From Actimicrobium sp035984655 (GTDB lineage Bacteria; Pseudomonadota; Gammaproteobacteria; Burkholderiales; Burkholderiaceae_D): a stretch of DNA of 64,000 bases. The DNA lies in NCBI RefSeq assembly GCF_035984655.1, contig NZ_JAXCHT010000005.1, positions 106,823 to 170,822 on the forward strand, written 5' to 3'. Shown in pieces: positions 1-7,455 of this stretch; within the stretch, counting starts at the first letter, position 1, and every line of letters begins with the position of its first letter. The translations under genes and the position numbers were made by a program. Below the pieces are notes generated by a model, which was given only the letters and a program-made list of their open reading frames with translations, ran no database searches and had not been told where the DNA came from.

Positions 1-2
1 AC

Positions 3-2033
3 ACGCAGGGCAGGCTGGTCAGTGTCAGCCAGAGCTGGCTGGATCGGCTCGGCTATCGGCGCGAGGAGGTGTTGGGACGGCAGTCGGTCGAATTCATGAC
101 GCCGGATTCAGCCCGTTTTGCGCGTGAGGTAGTGTTGCCGAACTTGATGAGCGGCGGACGCACGGTGGATGTGGCCTACCAGTTGGTGAGTAAAACCGGC
201 GAACTGATCGATGTGCTGGTGTCGGCCATCTGGGCGCACGATAGCCGCGGCAATCGGGTGCGCACGATGTCGGTGCTGACCGATGTCACCGAGCGCAAGC
301 GCCTGGCCGGCGAGCGCTCCGCCGAGCAGGAACAGATCCGGGTCACGCTGCATTCGATTGGCGATGGCGTGCTGTCGACCGACGCGGACGGCCGCATCAC
401 CTATCTCAATCCGGTTGCCGAGGAGATCGTCGGCTGGACCCTGGAGGAAGCGCGCGGACTGCTGTTTTCCGACGTGGTGTACCTGTTCGACCAAGACAAC
501 GGCGCCCGGCTGCCTAGCCCCATCGAACAATGCCTGCGCACGCAGGACCGGGTCGGATTGCCGGAGAGCGCCTCGCTGCGCAGTCGCAACGGCAAGGAGT
601 TCGGTGTGCGCGACTCGATCGCGCCGATCCACGATACCGATGGCGTGCTGCTCGGTGCGGTGATGGTGTTCCAGGATGTCACCGAGTCGCGCCGCCACGC
701 CGATGAAATGTCGTACGCGGCCCACCACGACGGCTTGACCGGTTTGCCCAACCGGATCCTGTTTCATGACCGGTTACGCCAGGCCTGCCAGCATGGCGCG
801 CATCGCCGCGAGCGGTTTGCGGTGGTGTTCATGGATCTCGATCATTTCAAGCACATCAATGATTCGCTTGGCCATGCGATGGGCGATGAAGTCTTGAAAA
901 CCGTCGCGCAGCGCCTGAACCGGACCCTGCGTGCCGGCGACACCGTCAGTCGTTTGGGGGGCGATGAGTTCGTCATGCTGCTCATGGGGCTCGGCGACGG
1001 CCACGCCGTGGATGACATCGCCCAGCACGTCATCGACGAGGCCGCCTTGCCCTTGTTCCTGAACGGCGTCGAGCTGAATCTGACCGTCAGCGTCGGCATT
1101 GCGATGTTTCCGGACGATGGCGATGACCCGAACACGTTGATGAAGCGCGCCGATACCGCGATGTATCGGTCCAAGCGCGAAGGACGCAACCGCTATCACT
1201 TCTTTTCCAAGGCGGTCGACGACGCCGCCGCTGCGCGTTTGCAGCTCGAATCCGATATCCGGCGCGGCATCAACGAACAGCATTTCTACGTGCATTACCA
1301 GCCCGTGCTGGAGGCGCGCAGTCACCGCGTGATCGGTGTCGAAGCGCTGGCGCGCTGGGACCGCAATGGCACACAACCCGAAAGTCCGGCCCTGTTCATT
1401 CCCGTGGCCGAGGAGAGCGGCTTGATCGTCCCGCTCGGCAAAGTGATCCTGGAGCAGGCCTGCCACCAGCTTGCTGCATGGTCCGGCACCGGACTGCGGC
1501 ACATGCAGATGGCGGTGAATGTCTCGACCGTGCAGTTGCGGGAGGCCGACTTTGTCGACATGGTCAGTGCGATTTTGCGCGAGAGCGGCGTTCCGGGCAG
1601 TCGGCTGAAATTCGAAATCACCGAGTCGACGCTGATGACCAATGCAGCGGCCATGCTGCAAGTCATGCATCGCATCAAACTGCTCGGCATCGAAATCGCC
1701 ATCGATGACTTTGGCACCGGGTATTCCAGTCTGAGCTATCTGAAACGGTTTCCGGTCGATACCCTGAAGATCGACCAGTCGTTCGTCCGGGATATGGAAA
1801 GCGACGTCAATGATCGCGAACTGATCAAGGCGATCCTGGCAATTGCCGCCAGCCTGCAGTTGAACGTCATTGCGGAGGGCGTCGAAACCGAGGGGCAGGC
1901 GGCGCTCCTGATCGGGATGGGTTGCCCGCAGTTGCAGGGCTACCTGTTTGCACGCCCGGCCGATGCCGCGACCACCACCGCCTGGCTGCTGGCGCAATCC
2001 CGCCTTGACGAGCCGGCGATCGATCTTTCGTGA
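3..2033 (+). CDS. PAS-GGDEF-EAL cyclic-di-GMP signalling protein, 5' end outside the window
   Basis: The reading frame is open from base 3 and encodes a PAS-domain tail (WLDRLGYRREEVLGR) before the first possible start, a GTG at 69, so the gene begins left of the window. Domain order is PAS, a second PAS with its C-terminal PAC segment (about nt 340-690), GGDEF (about 720-1200) and EAL (about 1230-1990). The GGDEF motif is intact (957-971) and is preceded by an RxxD inhibitory site (RAGD) at the usual five-residue spacing. The EAL signature (1341-1349), DDFGTGYSS and EGVE are also intact. Both diguanylate cyclase and phosphodiesterase activities are therefore possible; which one dominates cannot be read from sequence. 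It is transcribed towards the minus-strand gene at 2047. Confidence 0.93.
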   Translation, partial: TQGRLVSVSQSWLDRLGYRREEVLGRQSVEFMTPDSARFAREVVLPNLMSGGRTVDVAYQLVSKTGELIDVLVSAIWAHDSRGNRVRTMSVLTDVTERKRLAGERSAEQEQIRVTLHSIGDGVLSTDADGRITYLNPVAEEIVGWTLEEARGLLFSDVVYLFDQDNGARLPSPIEQCLRTQDRVGLPESASLRSRNGKEFGVRDSIAPIHDTDGVLLGAVMVFQDVTESRRHADEMSYAAHHDGLTGLPNRILFHDRLRQACQHGAHRRERFAVVFMDLDHFKHINDSLGHAMGDEVLKTVAQRLNRTLRAGDTVSRLGGDEFVMLLMGLGDGHAVDDIAQHVIDEAALPLFLNGVELNLTVSVGIAMFPDDGDDPNTLMKRADTAMYRSKREGRNRYHFFSKAVDDAAAARLQLESDIRRGINEQHFYVHYQPVLEARSHRVIGVEALARWDRNGTQPESPALFIPVAEESGLIVPLGKVILEQACHQLAAWSGTGLRHMQMAVNVSTVQLREADFVDMVSAILRESGVPGSRLKFEITESTLMTNAAAMLQVMHRIKLLGIEIAIDDFGTGYSSLSYLKRFPVDTLKIDQSFVRDMESDVNDRELIKAILAIAASLQLNVIAEGVETEGQAALLIGMGCPQLQGYLFARPADAATTTAWLLAQSRLDEPAIDLS

Positions 2034-2046
2034 GCCATGCCGGTCG

Positions 2047-2931
2047 TCAGGAAGGTGGCGACGGCCGGGCCAGAATCACCAATGCCATGCCACCCAGGAT
2101 GGCGGCCGACGACAGCAGGATTCTTGTCGTGAACGGTTCGGCCAGAAACACCATGCCGCCGATCGTGGCCAGCACCGGAACACTGAGCTGAACGGTGGCG
2201 GCGGTGACGGGCCGCAAGCCGCGCAATGCCTTGTACCAGATCACGTAGCCCAGACCGGAGGTGAGCGCGCCGGACAGCAGCGCACAGGCCACCCCGGTGC
2301 GATCGAAGCGGCTGGGCGGCGCCAGCGCCAGCAACAGCAACCCCATGGGTGCCGCCCGCAGAAAATTGCCTGCCGTGGCCGCAGTCGGATCACCCGCGCC
2401 ACGCCCGCGCAACGAATACACACTCCATGCGACACCAGCTGCAATCATCAATGCCGCGTTCAGCGGCGCCGGTGACGACAGACCAGGCAACAGTAACAGC
2501 AACAAGCCGACGAGCGCGCCCAATAATCCGGCTACCTGCCAGCGCGCCAATCGGTCACCGTGCCACAAGCCGGCGCCGGTCATGGAAATCTGCACCGCGC
2601 CAAACAGCAGCAGCGCGCCCGTTGCGGTCGACAGGCCAACGTAGGCAAACGAAAATCCCGCCGCGTAGACGAATAATGCGGTGGCCGCCAGCCAGCTTCC
2701 GCCGCCCAGCAAGCGCTTGCCGCGTCGCCGCACCAGCAGCGCCAGCACCATCGCGCCAGCGACCAGCCGGATGGCGGTGAAACTGGCCGGGTCGGTGTGC
2801 GCCCCCGCCAGCGCAAGCCGGCACAACAGCGAATTGCCTGCGAAGGCGAGCAGCGCCAGCGCGGTCAATAACGCAGTGCGCATGATCTGCGCGGCTGGCG
2901 CGCGCGGTGGCGAAAATGGCCTGGTCGGCAT
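2047..2931 (-). CDS. EamA/DMT-family membrane transporter
   Basis: This 294-residue protein is almost wholly hydrophobic, with about ten predicted membrane segments arranged as two five-helix halves, typical of drug/metabolite (EamA, RhaT-like) permeases. The substrate cannot be inferred. I chose the ATG at 2931 because an AGGG sequence lies 8 nt upstream (minus strand) and the upstream gene stops only 14 bp before it; an internal ATG at 2883 is the alternative. The same frame runs on to 3549 but only inside the neighbouring gene. It is the last gene of a minus-strand run mdcY-like regulator, TSUP permease, EamA permease, so it may be co-expressed with the malonate regulator. Confidence 0.85.
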   Translation of the reverse strand: MPTRPFSPPRAPAAQIMRTALLTALALLAFAGNSLLCRLALAGAHTDPASFTAIRLVAGAMVLALLVRRRGKRLLGGGSWLAATALFVYAAGFSFAYVGLSTATGALLLFGAVQISMTGAGLWHGDRLARWQVAGLLGALVGLLLLLLPGLSSPAPLNAALMIAAGVAWSVYSLRGRGAGDPTAATAGNFLRAAPMGLLLLALAPPSRFDRTGVACALLSGALTSGLGYVIWYKALRGLRPVTAATVQLSVPVLATIGGMVFLAEPFTTRILLSSAAILGGMALVILARPSPPS

Positions 2932-2945
2932 CGATCGATCCCTGT

Positions 2946-3707
2946 TCAGCCGTAAGTCTTCCAGAAAAAGTAGGTGGTCATACTGACCGCAATCACGATC
3001 ACCATGCGTCGTACCAGTGCCGGCGAGGCCTTGCGCGCCAGTCGTGCGCCGACGTAGCCGCCGATCATTGCACCCGCGCACATCACCAGCGCCCAGTGCC
3101 AGACAATCGCACCGGCCAGCGCGAACGGCACCACCGCGACGCCATTCATGCAGGCCGTCAGCAAGGTCTTCAGGCCGTTCATCTGGTGGATTTTGGTGAA
3201 GCCCATCTGCGCCAGCAGCGCCAGTGTCGCAATCCCCACGCCGGCGCCGAAATAGCCGCCGTAAATGCCGAGCAGGAATTGCGCCGGCAAGGCCCAGCGC
3301 GGCAGCTCGACGATATCCGGTTGCGGCCCATGCCGGCGCGTCAGCAAGGGGCCGAGGATGAACAACAGCGTGGCCGCCAGCAGCAGGAACGGCACCGCCT
3401 TGACGAAGGCGGTCTCGGGCGTAAGCAAGACCAGCAGGGCGCCGACGATGCTGCCGGCAGCGCTGGAGAAGATCATGCGCCACGCCACCGCGCCGGTCTG
3501 TTTGACCTCCTCGCGATAGCCATGCGCGCTGGCGACCGTGCCGATCCACATCGCGGTGTTGTTGGTGGCGTTGGCGGAGATGCCGGGCAGGCCGGCCAGC
3601 ATCAGGGTCGGGAAGCTCAGGAACGAACCACCACCGGCAACCGAATTGATGGCGCCGGCCACGGTGGCGACGGCAAACAGGCTCAGGCCCGTCGCGATCA
3701 GGCTCAC
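2946..3707 (-). CDS. TSUP (TauE/SafE) family membrane permease
   Basis: This 253-residue protein has about eight hydrophobic segments and the glycine-rich GGGSFLSFP stretch after the first helix that is typical of the TauE/SafE (TSUP, DUF81) family. Family members move sulfite, sulfoacetate, taurine-derived organic anions or similar small anions. The start is GTG at 3705-3707, which overlaps the stop codon of the upstream GntR regulator as GTGA, so the two genes are probably translationally coupled. That coupling suggests a role near malonate metabolism, for example export or leak of a small organic anion, but no substrate is shown. Confidence 0.85.
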   Translation of the reverse strand: MSLIATGLSLFAVATVAGAINSVAGGGSFLSFPTLMLAGLPGISANATNNTAMWIGTVASAHGYREEVKQTGAVAWRMIFSSAAGSIVGALLVLLTPETAFVKAVPFLLLAATLLFILGPLLTRRHGPQPDIVELPRWALPAQFLLGIYGGYFGAGVGIATLALLAQMGFTKIHQMNGLKTLLTACMNGVAVVPFALAGAIVWHWALVMCAGAMIGGYVGARLARKASPALVRRMVIVIAVSMTTYFFWKTYG

Positions 3708-4417
3708 TGCGCGCCGTCGTGCATCAATTGCGGCAACGACGCGATCAAGTCGGCGAAGCGCTGGCCCTGAATCATGATGTGTCCGCGCAGCAGCGCCGCC
3801 GTGGTTTCGCCGTCGCCAGCCAGAATGGCGCGGACCACCGCATCGTGCTCCTGATATGAGGTCGTGATACGGTCACGCACGCGCAGTTGCAGGCGCCGGT
3901 ACGGCCGCAGGCGGCGATGCAGGGCGCGCGCCTGTTCGATCAGAAACGCGTTGTGGCTACCGTTGTAGAGCGCGTCATGGAACGCTTCGTTCTTGTAGAA
4001 ATACGCGTCCGGGTCCTTGGCGTCGCGCGCCTTCTCGCACGCATGATGGGTCGCCAGCAGATGCTTGTGCTCGGCCGGCGTCATCCGGCGCGCCGCCAGT
4101 CGCCCGCACATCGCTTCGAATTCGGCCATCACTTCAAACATCTCCACCAGCTGTTGCGGTCCGATTTCGGCGACCACTGCGCCGCGCCGCGGGCGCATCT
4201 TGATCAGACCCATCGAGGCGAGCTGGATCAAGGCTTCGCGAATCGGTGTGCGCGACACGTCAAAACGCGTTGCGAGAAGTGTCTCATCCAGATGGTCGCC
4301 CGGCGCCAGTTGGCCGACCGCAATCATTTCCTCGATTGCTTCGCGCAACTCGGCCGAGCGGTTCCTGGTGGTGCCCACTGCTGGGTCGGCAATGCTGCGC
4401 TTGTTGTCAGGTTTCAT
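3704..4417 (-). CDS. mdcY: GntR/FCD-family regulator of the malonate operon (MdcY-like)
   Basis: The 237-residue protein has an N-terminal GntR winged helix-turn-helix (about residues 20-85, including LLATRFDVSRTPIREAL) and a C-terminal helical FCD ligand domain (about 95-220). It is divergent from the dctPQM-mdc operon, where a 12-bp palindrome CTTGTATACAAG lies at the promoter. From memory, MdcY of Acinetobacter, a GntR repressor of malonate catabolism, binds ATTGTATACAAT, which shares the central TTGTATACAA. I infer that this is the malonate- or malonyl-CoA-responsive repressor. ATG 4417 is the only start that keeps the whole DNA-binding domain without running into the divergent promoter. 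No Shine-Dalgarno sequence is visible, and the predicted transcription start falls on the start codon. Confidence 0.85.
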   Translation of the reverse strand: MKPDNKRSIADPAVGTTRNRSAELREAIEEMIAVGQLAPGDHLDETLLATRFDVSRTPIREALIQLASMGLIKMRPRRGAVVAEIGPQQLVEMFEVMAEFEAMCGRLAARRMTPAEHKHLLATHHACEKARDAKDPDAYFYKNEAFHDALYNGSHNAFLIEQARALHRRLRPYRRLQLRVRDRITTSYQEHDAVVRAILAGDGETTAALLRGHIMIQGQRFADLIASLPQLMHDGAQ

Positions 4418-4423
4418 TGCCAA

Positions 4424-4451
4424 AGTATAGTGAATATTTAATGCTTGACAA
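4424..4451 (-). promoter_or_regulatory. Predicted sigma70 promoter for the mdcY-like gene
   Basis: On the minus strand TTGTCA (4446-4451) and TATACT (4424-4429) are separated by 16 bp. Counting about 7 nt past the -10 puts transcription start at about 4417, the first base of the ATG, which predicts a leaderless or nearly leaderless mRNA. The -35 overlaps the -35 of the opposite promoter. Confidence 0.5.
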
Positions 4452-4472
4452 TGCATACGTTGAATATATTCT
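4445..4472 (+). promoter_or_regulatory. Predicted sigma70 promoter for the TRAP-malonate decarboxylase operon
   Basis: A consensus TTGACA (4445-4450) and TATTCT (4467-4472) are separated by 16 bp, with predicted start near 4479. The start lies inside the palindromic operator 4471-4482, so a bound repressor would block the promoter. The Shine-Dalgarno GAGGAG of the first gene follows at 4527-4532. Confidence 0.5.
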
Positions 4473-4482
4473 TGTATACAAG
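4471..4482. promoter_or_regulatory. GntR-type operator palindrome CTTGTATACAAG
   Basis: This is a perfect 12-bp palindrome centred in the divergent regulator/operon region. It matches the TTGTATACAA core I recall for the MdcY operator of Acinetobacter and for other FCD-type GntR regulators. It overlaps the -10 edge and the start site of the rightward promoter, which fits repression in the absence of inducer. Confidence 0.6.
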
Positions 4483-4538
4483 AAAAAAGTATTTGGTCGC
4501 CTATCCAGGCAATAAACAAGTCATTCGAGGAGACACGC

Positions 4539-5558
4539 ATGTTTTTGAATAAGCGCCGTACGCTGTTGGGCGCGATCGCTGCCAGCCCGTTTGTTTCGCT
4601 GCCACTGGCCTGGGCCCAAACCACCGCATTGAAAATCTCGCACCAGTTCCCGGGTGGCACCGCCACCGAAGGCGATTTTCGCGATCGCCTGTGCCGCGTC
4701 TTCGCCGCCGAGTGCGAGAAGCGCACCAAGGGCGCGCTGAAATTCGAAGTCTATCCGGGCTCCTCGTTAATGAAGACCAACGCGCAGTTTTCCTCGATGC
4801 GCAAGGGCGCGCTGGACCTGTCGCTGGTGCCGCTGTCGTATGCCGGCGGCGAGGTCCCGGAAGTCAACATCGGCCTGATGCCGGGGCTGGTCACTTCGTA
4901 TGAACAGGGTTACGCCTGGCGGACCGCCGAAGTCGGTCGCGAACTCAATCGCATCCTGCTGGAAAAAGGCATCGTCGTGGTCAGCTGGATCTGGCAGGCC
5001 GGCGGCGTTGCTTCGCGCACGATACCGATCGTCGAGCCGGAAGACGCCAAGGGCCTCAAGATTCGCGGCGGCTCGCGCGAGATGGATCTGATCCTGAAAG
5101 CCGCCGGCGCTGCCGTGGTGTCGTTGCCGTCCAATGAAATCTACGCGGCGATGCAAACCGGTGCGATGGATGCGGCATTGACCTCGTCGACCTCGCTGAT
5201 TTCGTTCCGGCTGGAAGAGGTGTCGAAAGCCCTGACCACCGGTCGCGGTAATGCGTACTGGTTCATGTTCGAACCGCTGATGATGTCGAAGGTCGTGTTC
5301 GACAAACTGCCGAAGGACCAGCAGGCGGTCATCATGGCGGTTGGCACCGAACTGGAAGCCATGGCGCGCAAGTCGGCCCAGCTCGACGACTCGCTGGTCG
5401 CTGCGGTGTATCAAAAGGCTGGCGCCAAAGTGGTCGACATGAATGCTGCCACCGTCAAGCGCTGGCAGGCGATTGCCCGCACCACGGCATGGAAGGACTA
5501 TGGCGAGCGCAACGAGAACTGCGCCAAGTTGCTCAAGCTGGCCGAGAAGCTGTTGTGA
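4539..5558 (+). CDS. TRAP transporter solute-binding protein (DctP family), probable malonate binding
   Basis: The 339-residue protein starts with a leader containing an Arg-Arg pair and a hydrophobic stretch ending in LAWA (cleavage near residue 26), suggesting Sec or Tat export to the periplasm. The mature part matches DctP/TRAP binding proteins, including the EIYAAMQTGAMDA segment and the arginine-containing GLKIRGG strand that typically contacts a carboxylate ligand. It has a strong Shine-Dalgarno (GAGGAG, 6 nt before ATG). It heads an operon with the two TRAP membrane subunits and then the malonate decarboxylase genes, so malonate is the likely ligand. TRAP systems for malonate (MatPQM) are known in rhizobia. 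Confidence 0.9.
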   Translation: MFLNKRRTLLGAIAASPFVSLPLAWAQTTALKISHQFPGGTATEGDFRDRLCRVFAAECEKRTKGALKFEVYPGSSLMKTNAQFSSMRKGALDLSLVPLSYAGGEVPEVNIGLMPGLVTSYEQGYAWRTAEVGRELNRILLEKGIVVVSWIWQAGGVASRTIPIVEPEDAKGLKIRGGSREMDLILKAAGAAVVSLPSNEIYAAMQTGAMDAALTSSTSLISFRLEEVSKALTTGRGNAYWFMFEPLMMSKVVFDKLPKDQQAVIMAVGTELEAMARKSAQLDDSLVAAVYQKAGAKVVDMNAATVKRWQAIARTTAWKDYGERNENCAKLLKLAEKLL

Positions 5559-6109
5559 GCCACGGCTTCGAGATCGGCCCGGCGGCTGGCCCCGCCGTGC
5601 CCGACCACCCGCTGGTCGCCAGGCTGTCGCGCGCGCTGGATGCCTTCAACCGCGCCTTGCTGATGCTGTCGATGGCGGCGCTGGTGGTGACGGCGCTGGT
5701 GCTGACCTATTCGGTGGTGTCGCGCTATTTCTTCAAGCTGCCGACCGATTGGCAGGACGAGGCCTCGGTCTTCATGCTGGTCGGCGTGACCTTTTTTTGT
5801 TGCGCGTTCGTGCAATCGATGCGCGGACATATCGGCATCGAAGCGCTGGCGGGCTTGCTGCCGGCCGGCGTGAATGCGGCGCGCCTGCTGTTCGTCGATG
5901 CGCTGTCGCTGCTGTTCTGTGCCTTCTTTTCGTGGAAGTCGTGGACCCTGTTCCATGAGCCGTTTCGTGATGGCCAGACCACCAGTTCGACCTTCGCACC
6001 GCCGCTGTGGATACCGTACGGGATGATGGCCTTCGGCATGACCCTGCTTACCGTGCAGATCGTGGTGCAGGTGCTGGCGCGCATGACCAACCGGCGGCGG
6101 GCGGCATGA
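5555..6109 (+). CDS. TRAP transporter small permease subunit (DctQ family)
   Basis: This 184-residue protein has four hydrophobic segments, as expected for DctQ subunits, which link the binding protein system to the large permease. I chose the GTG at 5555 because it overlaps the stop of the binding protein gene as GTGA; an open frame extends upstream to 5489 but only inside the previous gene. Its own stop overlaps the start of the large subunit as ATGA at 6106-6109. Tight coupling fits equimolar synthesis of the Q and M subunits. Confidence 0.87.
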   Translation: MSHGFEIGPAAGPAVPDHPLVARLSRALDAFNRALLMLSMAALVVTALVLTYSVVSRYFFKLPTDWQDEASVFMLVGVTFFCCAFVQSMRGHIGIEALAGLLPAGVNAARLLFVDALSLLFCAFFSWKSWTLFHEPFRDGQTTSSTFAPPLWIPYGMMAFGMTLLTVQIVVQVLARMTNRRRAA

Positions 6110-7455
6110 GCGAACTCACGCTGGGGGTGATGTACGGCGTAGCGACCCTGGTAGTCATGTTTTCCGGTATGCCGATCGCCTTCGCGCTGGGTGTGGTGGC
6201 GGTCAGTTTCATGTACTTTTTCATGCCGGCCTCGTCGCTGGATACCGTCACGCAAAATGTATACGAAGAGATGGCGTCGATCACGCTGCTGTCGATTCCG
6301 CTGTTCATTCTGAAGGGCGCGGCAATCGGCAAGTCGCCGGCCGGCAAGGACCTGTATTCGGCCATCCACACCTGGCTGCACAAGGTGCCGGGCGGGCTCG
6401 GGATTGCCAACGTGTTTGCCTGCGCGCTGTTTGCTGCCATGGCCGGTTCGTCGCCGGCGACCTGCTCGGCGATCGGCTCGGCCGGTATTCCGGAAATGCG
6501 CCGACGCGGCTATTCGCCCGGTTTCGCGGCCGGCATCATTGCCGCCGGCGGCACCCTGGGAATCCTGCTGCCGCCGTCGATCACGATGATTTTGTACGCA
6601 GTCGCGGCCGAACAATCGCTGGGCCGGCTGTTCCTCGCCGGGATCGGGCCGGGCATCCTGCTGGTGGCGCTGTTCTCGGGCTACGCGGTGTATCGGGCCC
6701 GCAAGGAATACCGCGCGGCGCATGATGCGTATTCGCGCCACGGCACCGCCTCGGCCTATCTGGAAGTCGAACACTTCACGCTGGCACAGAAGGTCGAGAT
6801 GCTGCCGCGCGTGCTGCCGTTCATCATCCTGCTGCTCGGCGTGATGGTTGCCCTGTACGGCGGCTATGCCACGCCGTCGGAGACCGCCGGACTTGGCGCG
6901 CTGCTGGCGCTGGTGCTGATCGCCATCGTCTACGGCATCTGGAAGCCGAAGGATTTGACGCCGATCCTCAGTTCGACCATCAAGGAATCGACCATGCTGC
7001 TGCTGATCATCGGCATGTCCTTGCTGTATTCGTATGTGATGAGCTATCTGCACATCAGCCAGTCGGCGGCGCAATGGGTGGTGGCGATGCATCTGTCGAA
7101 ATGGGTGCTGCTGGCGGTGATCCTGCTGATGGTGATCGTGTTCGGCTTCTTCCTGCCGCCGGTGTCGATCATCCTGATGACAGCGCCGATCATCCTGCCG
7201 CCGCTGAAAGCCGCCGGTTTCGATCTGATCTGGTTCGGCGTGGTGATGACGATTGTCATGGAGATGGGACTGATCCATCCGCCGGTCGGCCTGAACATTT
7301 TCGTCATCAAGAACATCGCGCCGGATATTCCGTTGCGCGACGTGATCTGGGGCGTGATGCCGTTTGTCGGACTGATGTTCATTGCCGTATTCCTGCTGTG
7401 CTTCTTTCCGCAGATCGCGACCGCCTTGCCGACCATGTTGATGGGGACAAAGTAG
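6106..7455 (+). CDS. TRAP transporter large permease subunit (DctM family)
   Basis: The 449-residue protein has about twelve hydrophobic segments and the DctM features of the ion-coupled large subunit: the GSSPATCSAIGSAGIPEM stretch, GGTLGILLPPSI, and near the C-terminus MEMGLIHPPVGLN. It would use an ion gradient, usually sodium, to move the bound acid inward. The start ATG 6106 overlaps the dctQ stop. The stop at 7453-7455 directly abuts the mdcA start codon, so transport and decarboxylation genes are read as one unit. Here the TRAP system stands where many mdc operons carry MdcLM/MadLM or MdcF transporters. Confidence 0.9.
   Translation: MSELTLGVMYGVATLVVMFSGMPIAFALGVVAVSFMYFFMPASSLDTVTQNVYEEMASITLLSIPLFILKGAAIGKSPAGKDLYSAIHTWLHKVPGGLGIANVFACALFAAMAGSSPATCSAIGSAGIPEMRRRGYSPGFAAGIIAAGGTLGILLPPSITMILYAVAAEQSLGRLFLAGIGPGILLVALFSGYAVYRARKEYRAAHDAYSRHGTASAYLEVEHFTLAQKVEMLPRVLPFIILLLGVMVALYGGYATPSETAGLGALLALVLIAIVYGIWKPKDLTPILSSTIKESTMLLLIIGMSLLYSYVMSYLHISQSAAQWVVAMHLSKWVLLAVILLMVIVFGFFLPPVSIILMTAPIILPPLKAAGFDLIWFGVVMTIVMEMGLIHPPVGLNIFVIKNIAPDIPLRDVIWGVMPFVGLMFIAVFLLCFFPQIATALPTMLMGTK

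Noticed and set aside
2047..3549. 500-codon version of the EamA permease gene
   Set aside because: The first 200 codons lie within the TSUP gene in another frame; the membrane protein proper begins at 2931.
3704..4729. 341-codon version of the GntR regulator
   Set aside because: The extension crosses the divergent promoter and the start of the TRAP binding protein gene; the helix-turn-helix begins about 20 codons after 4417.
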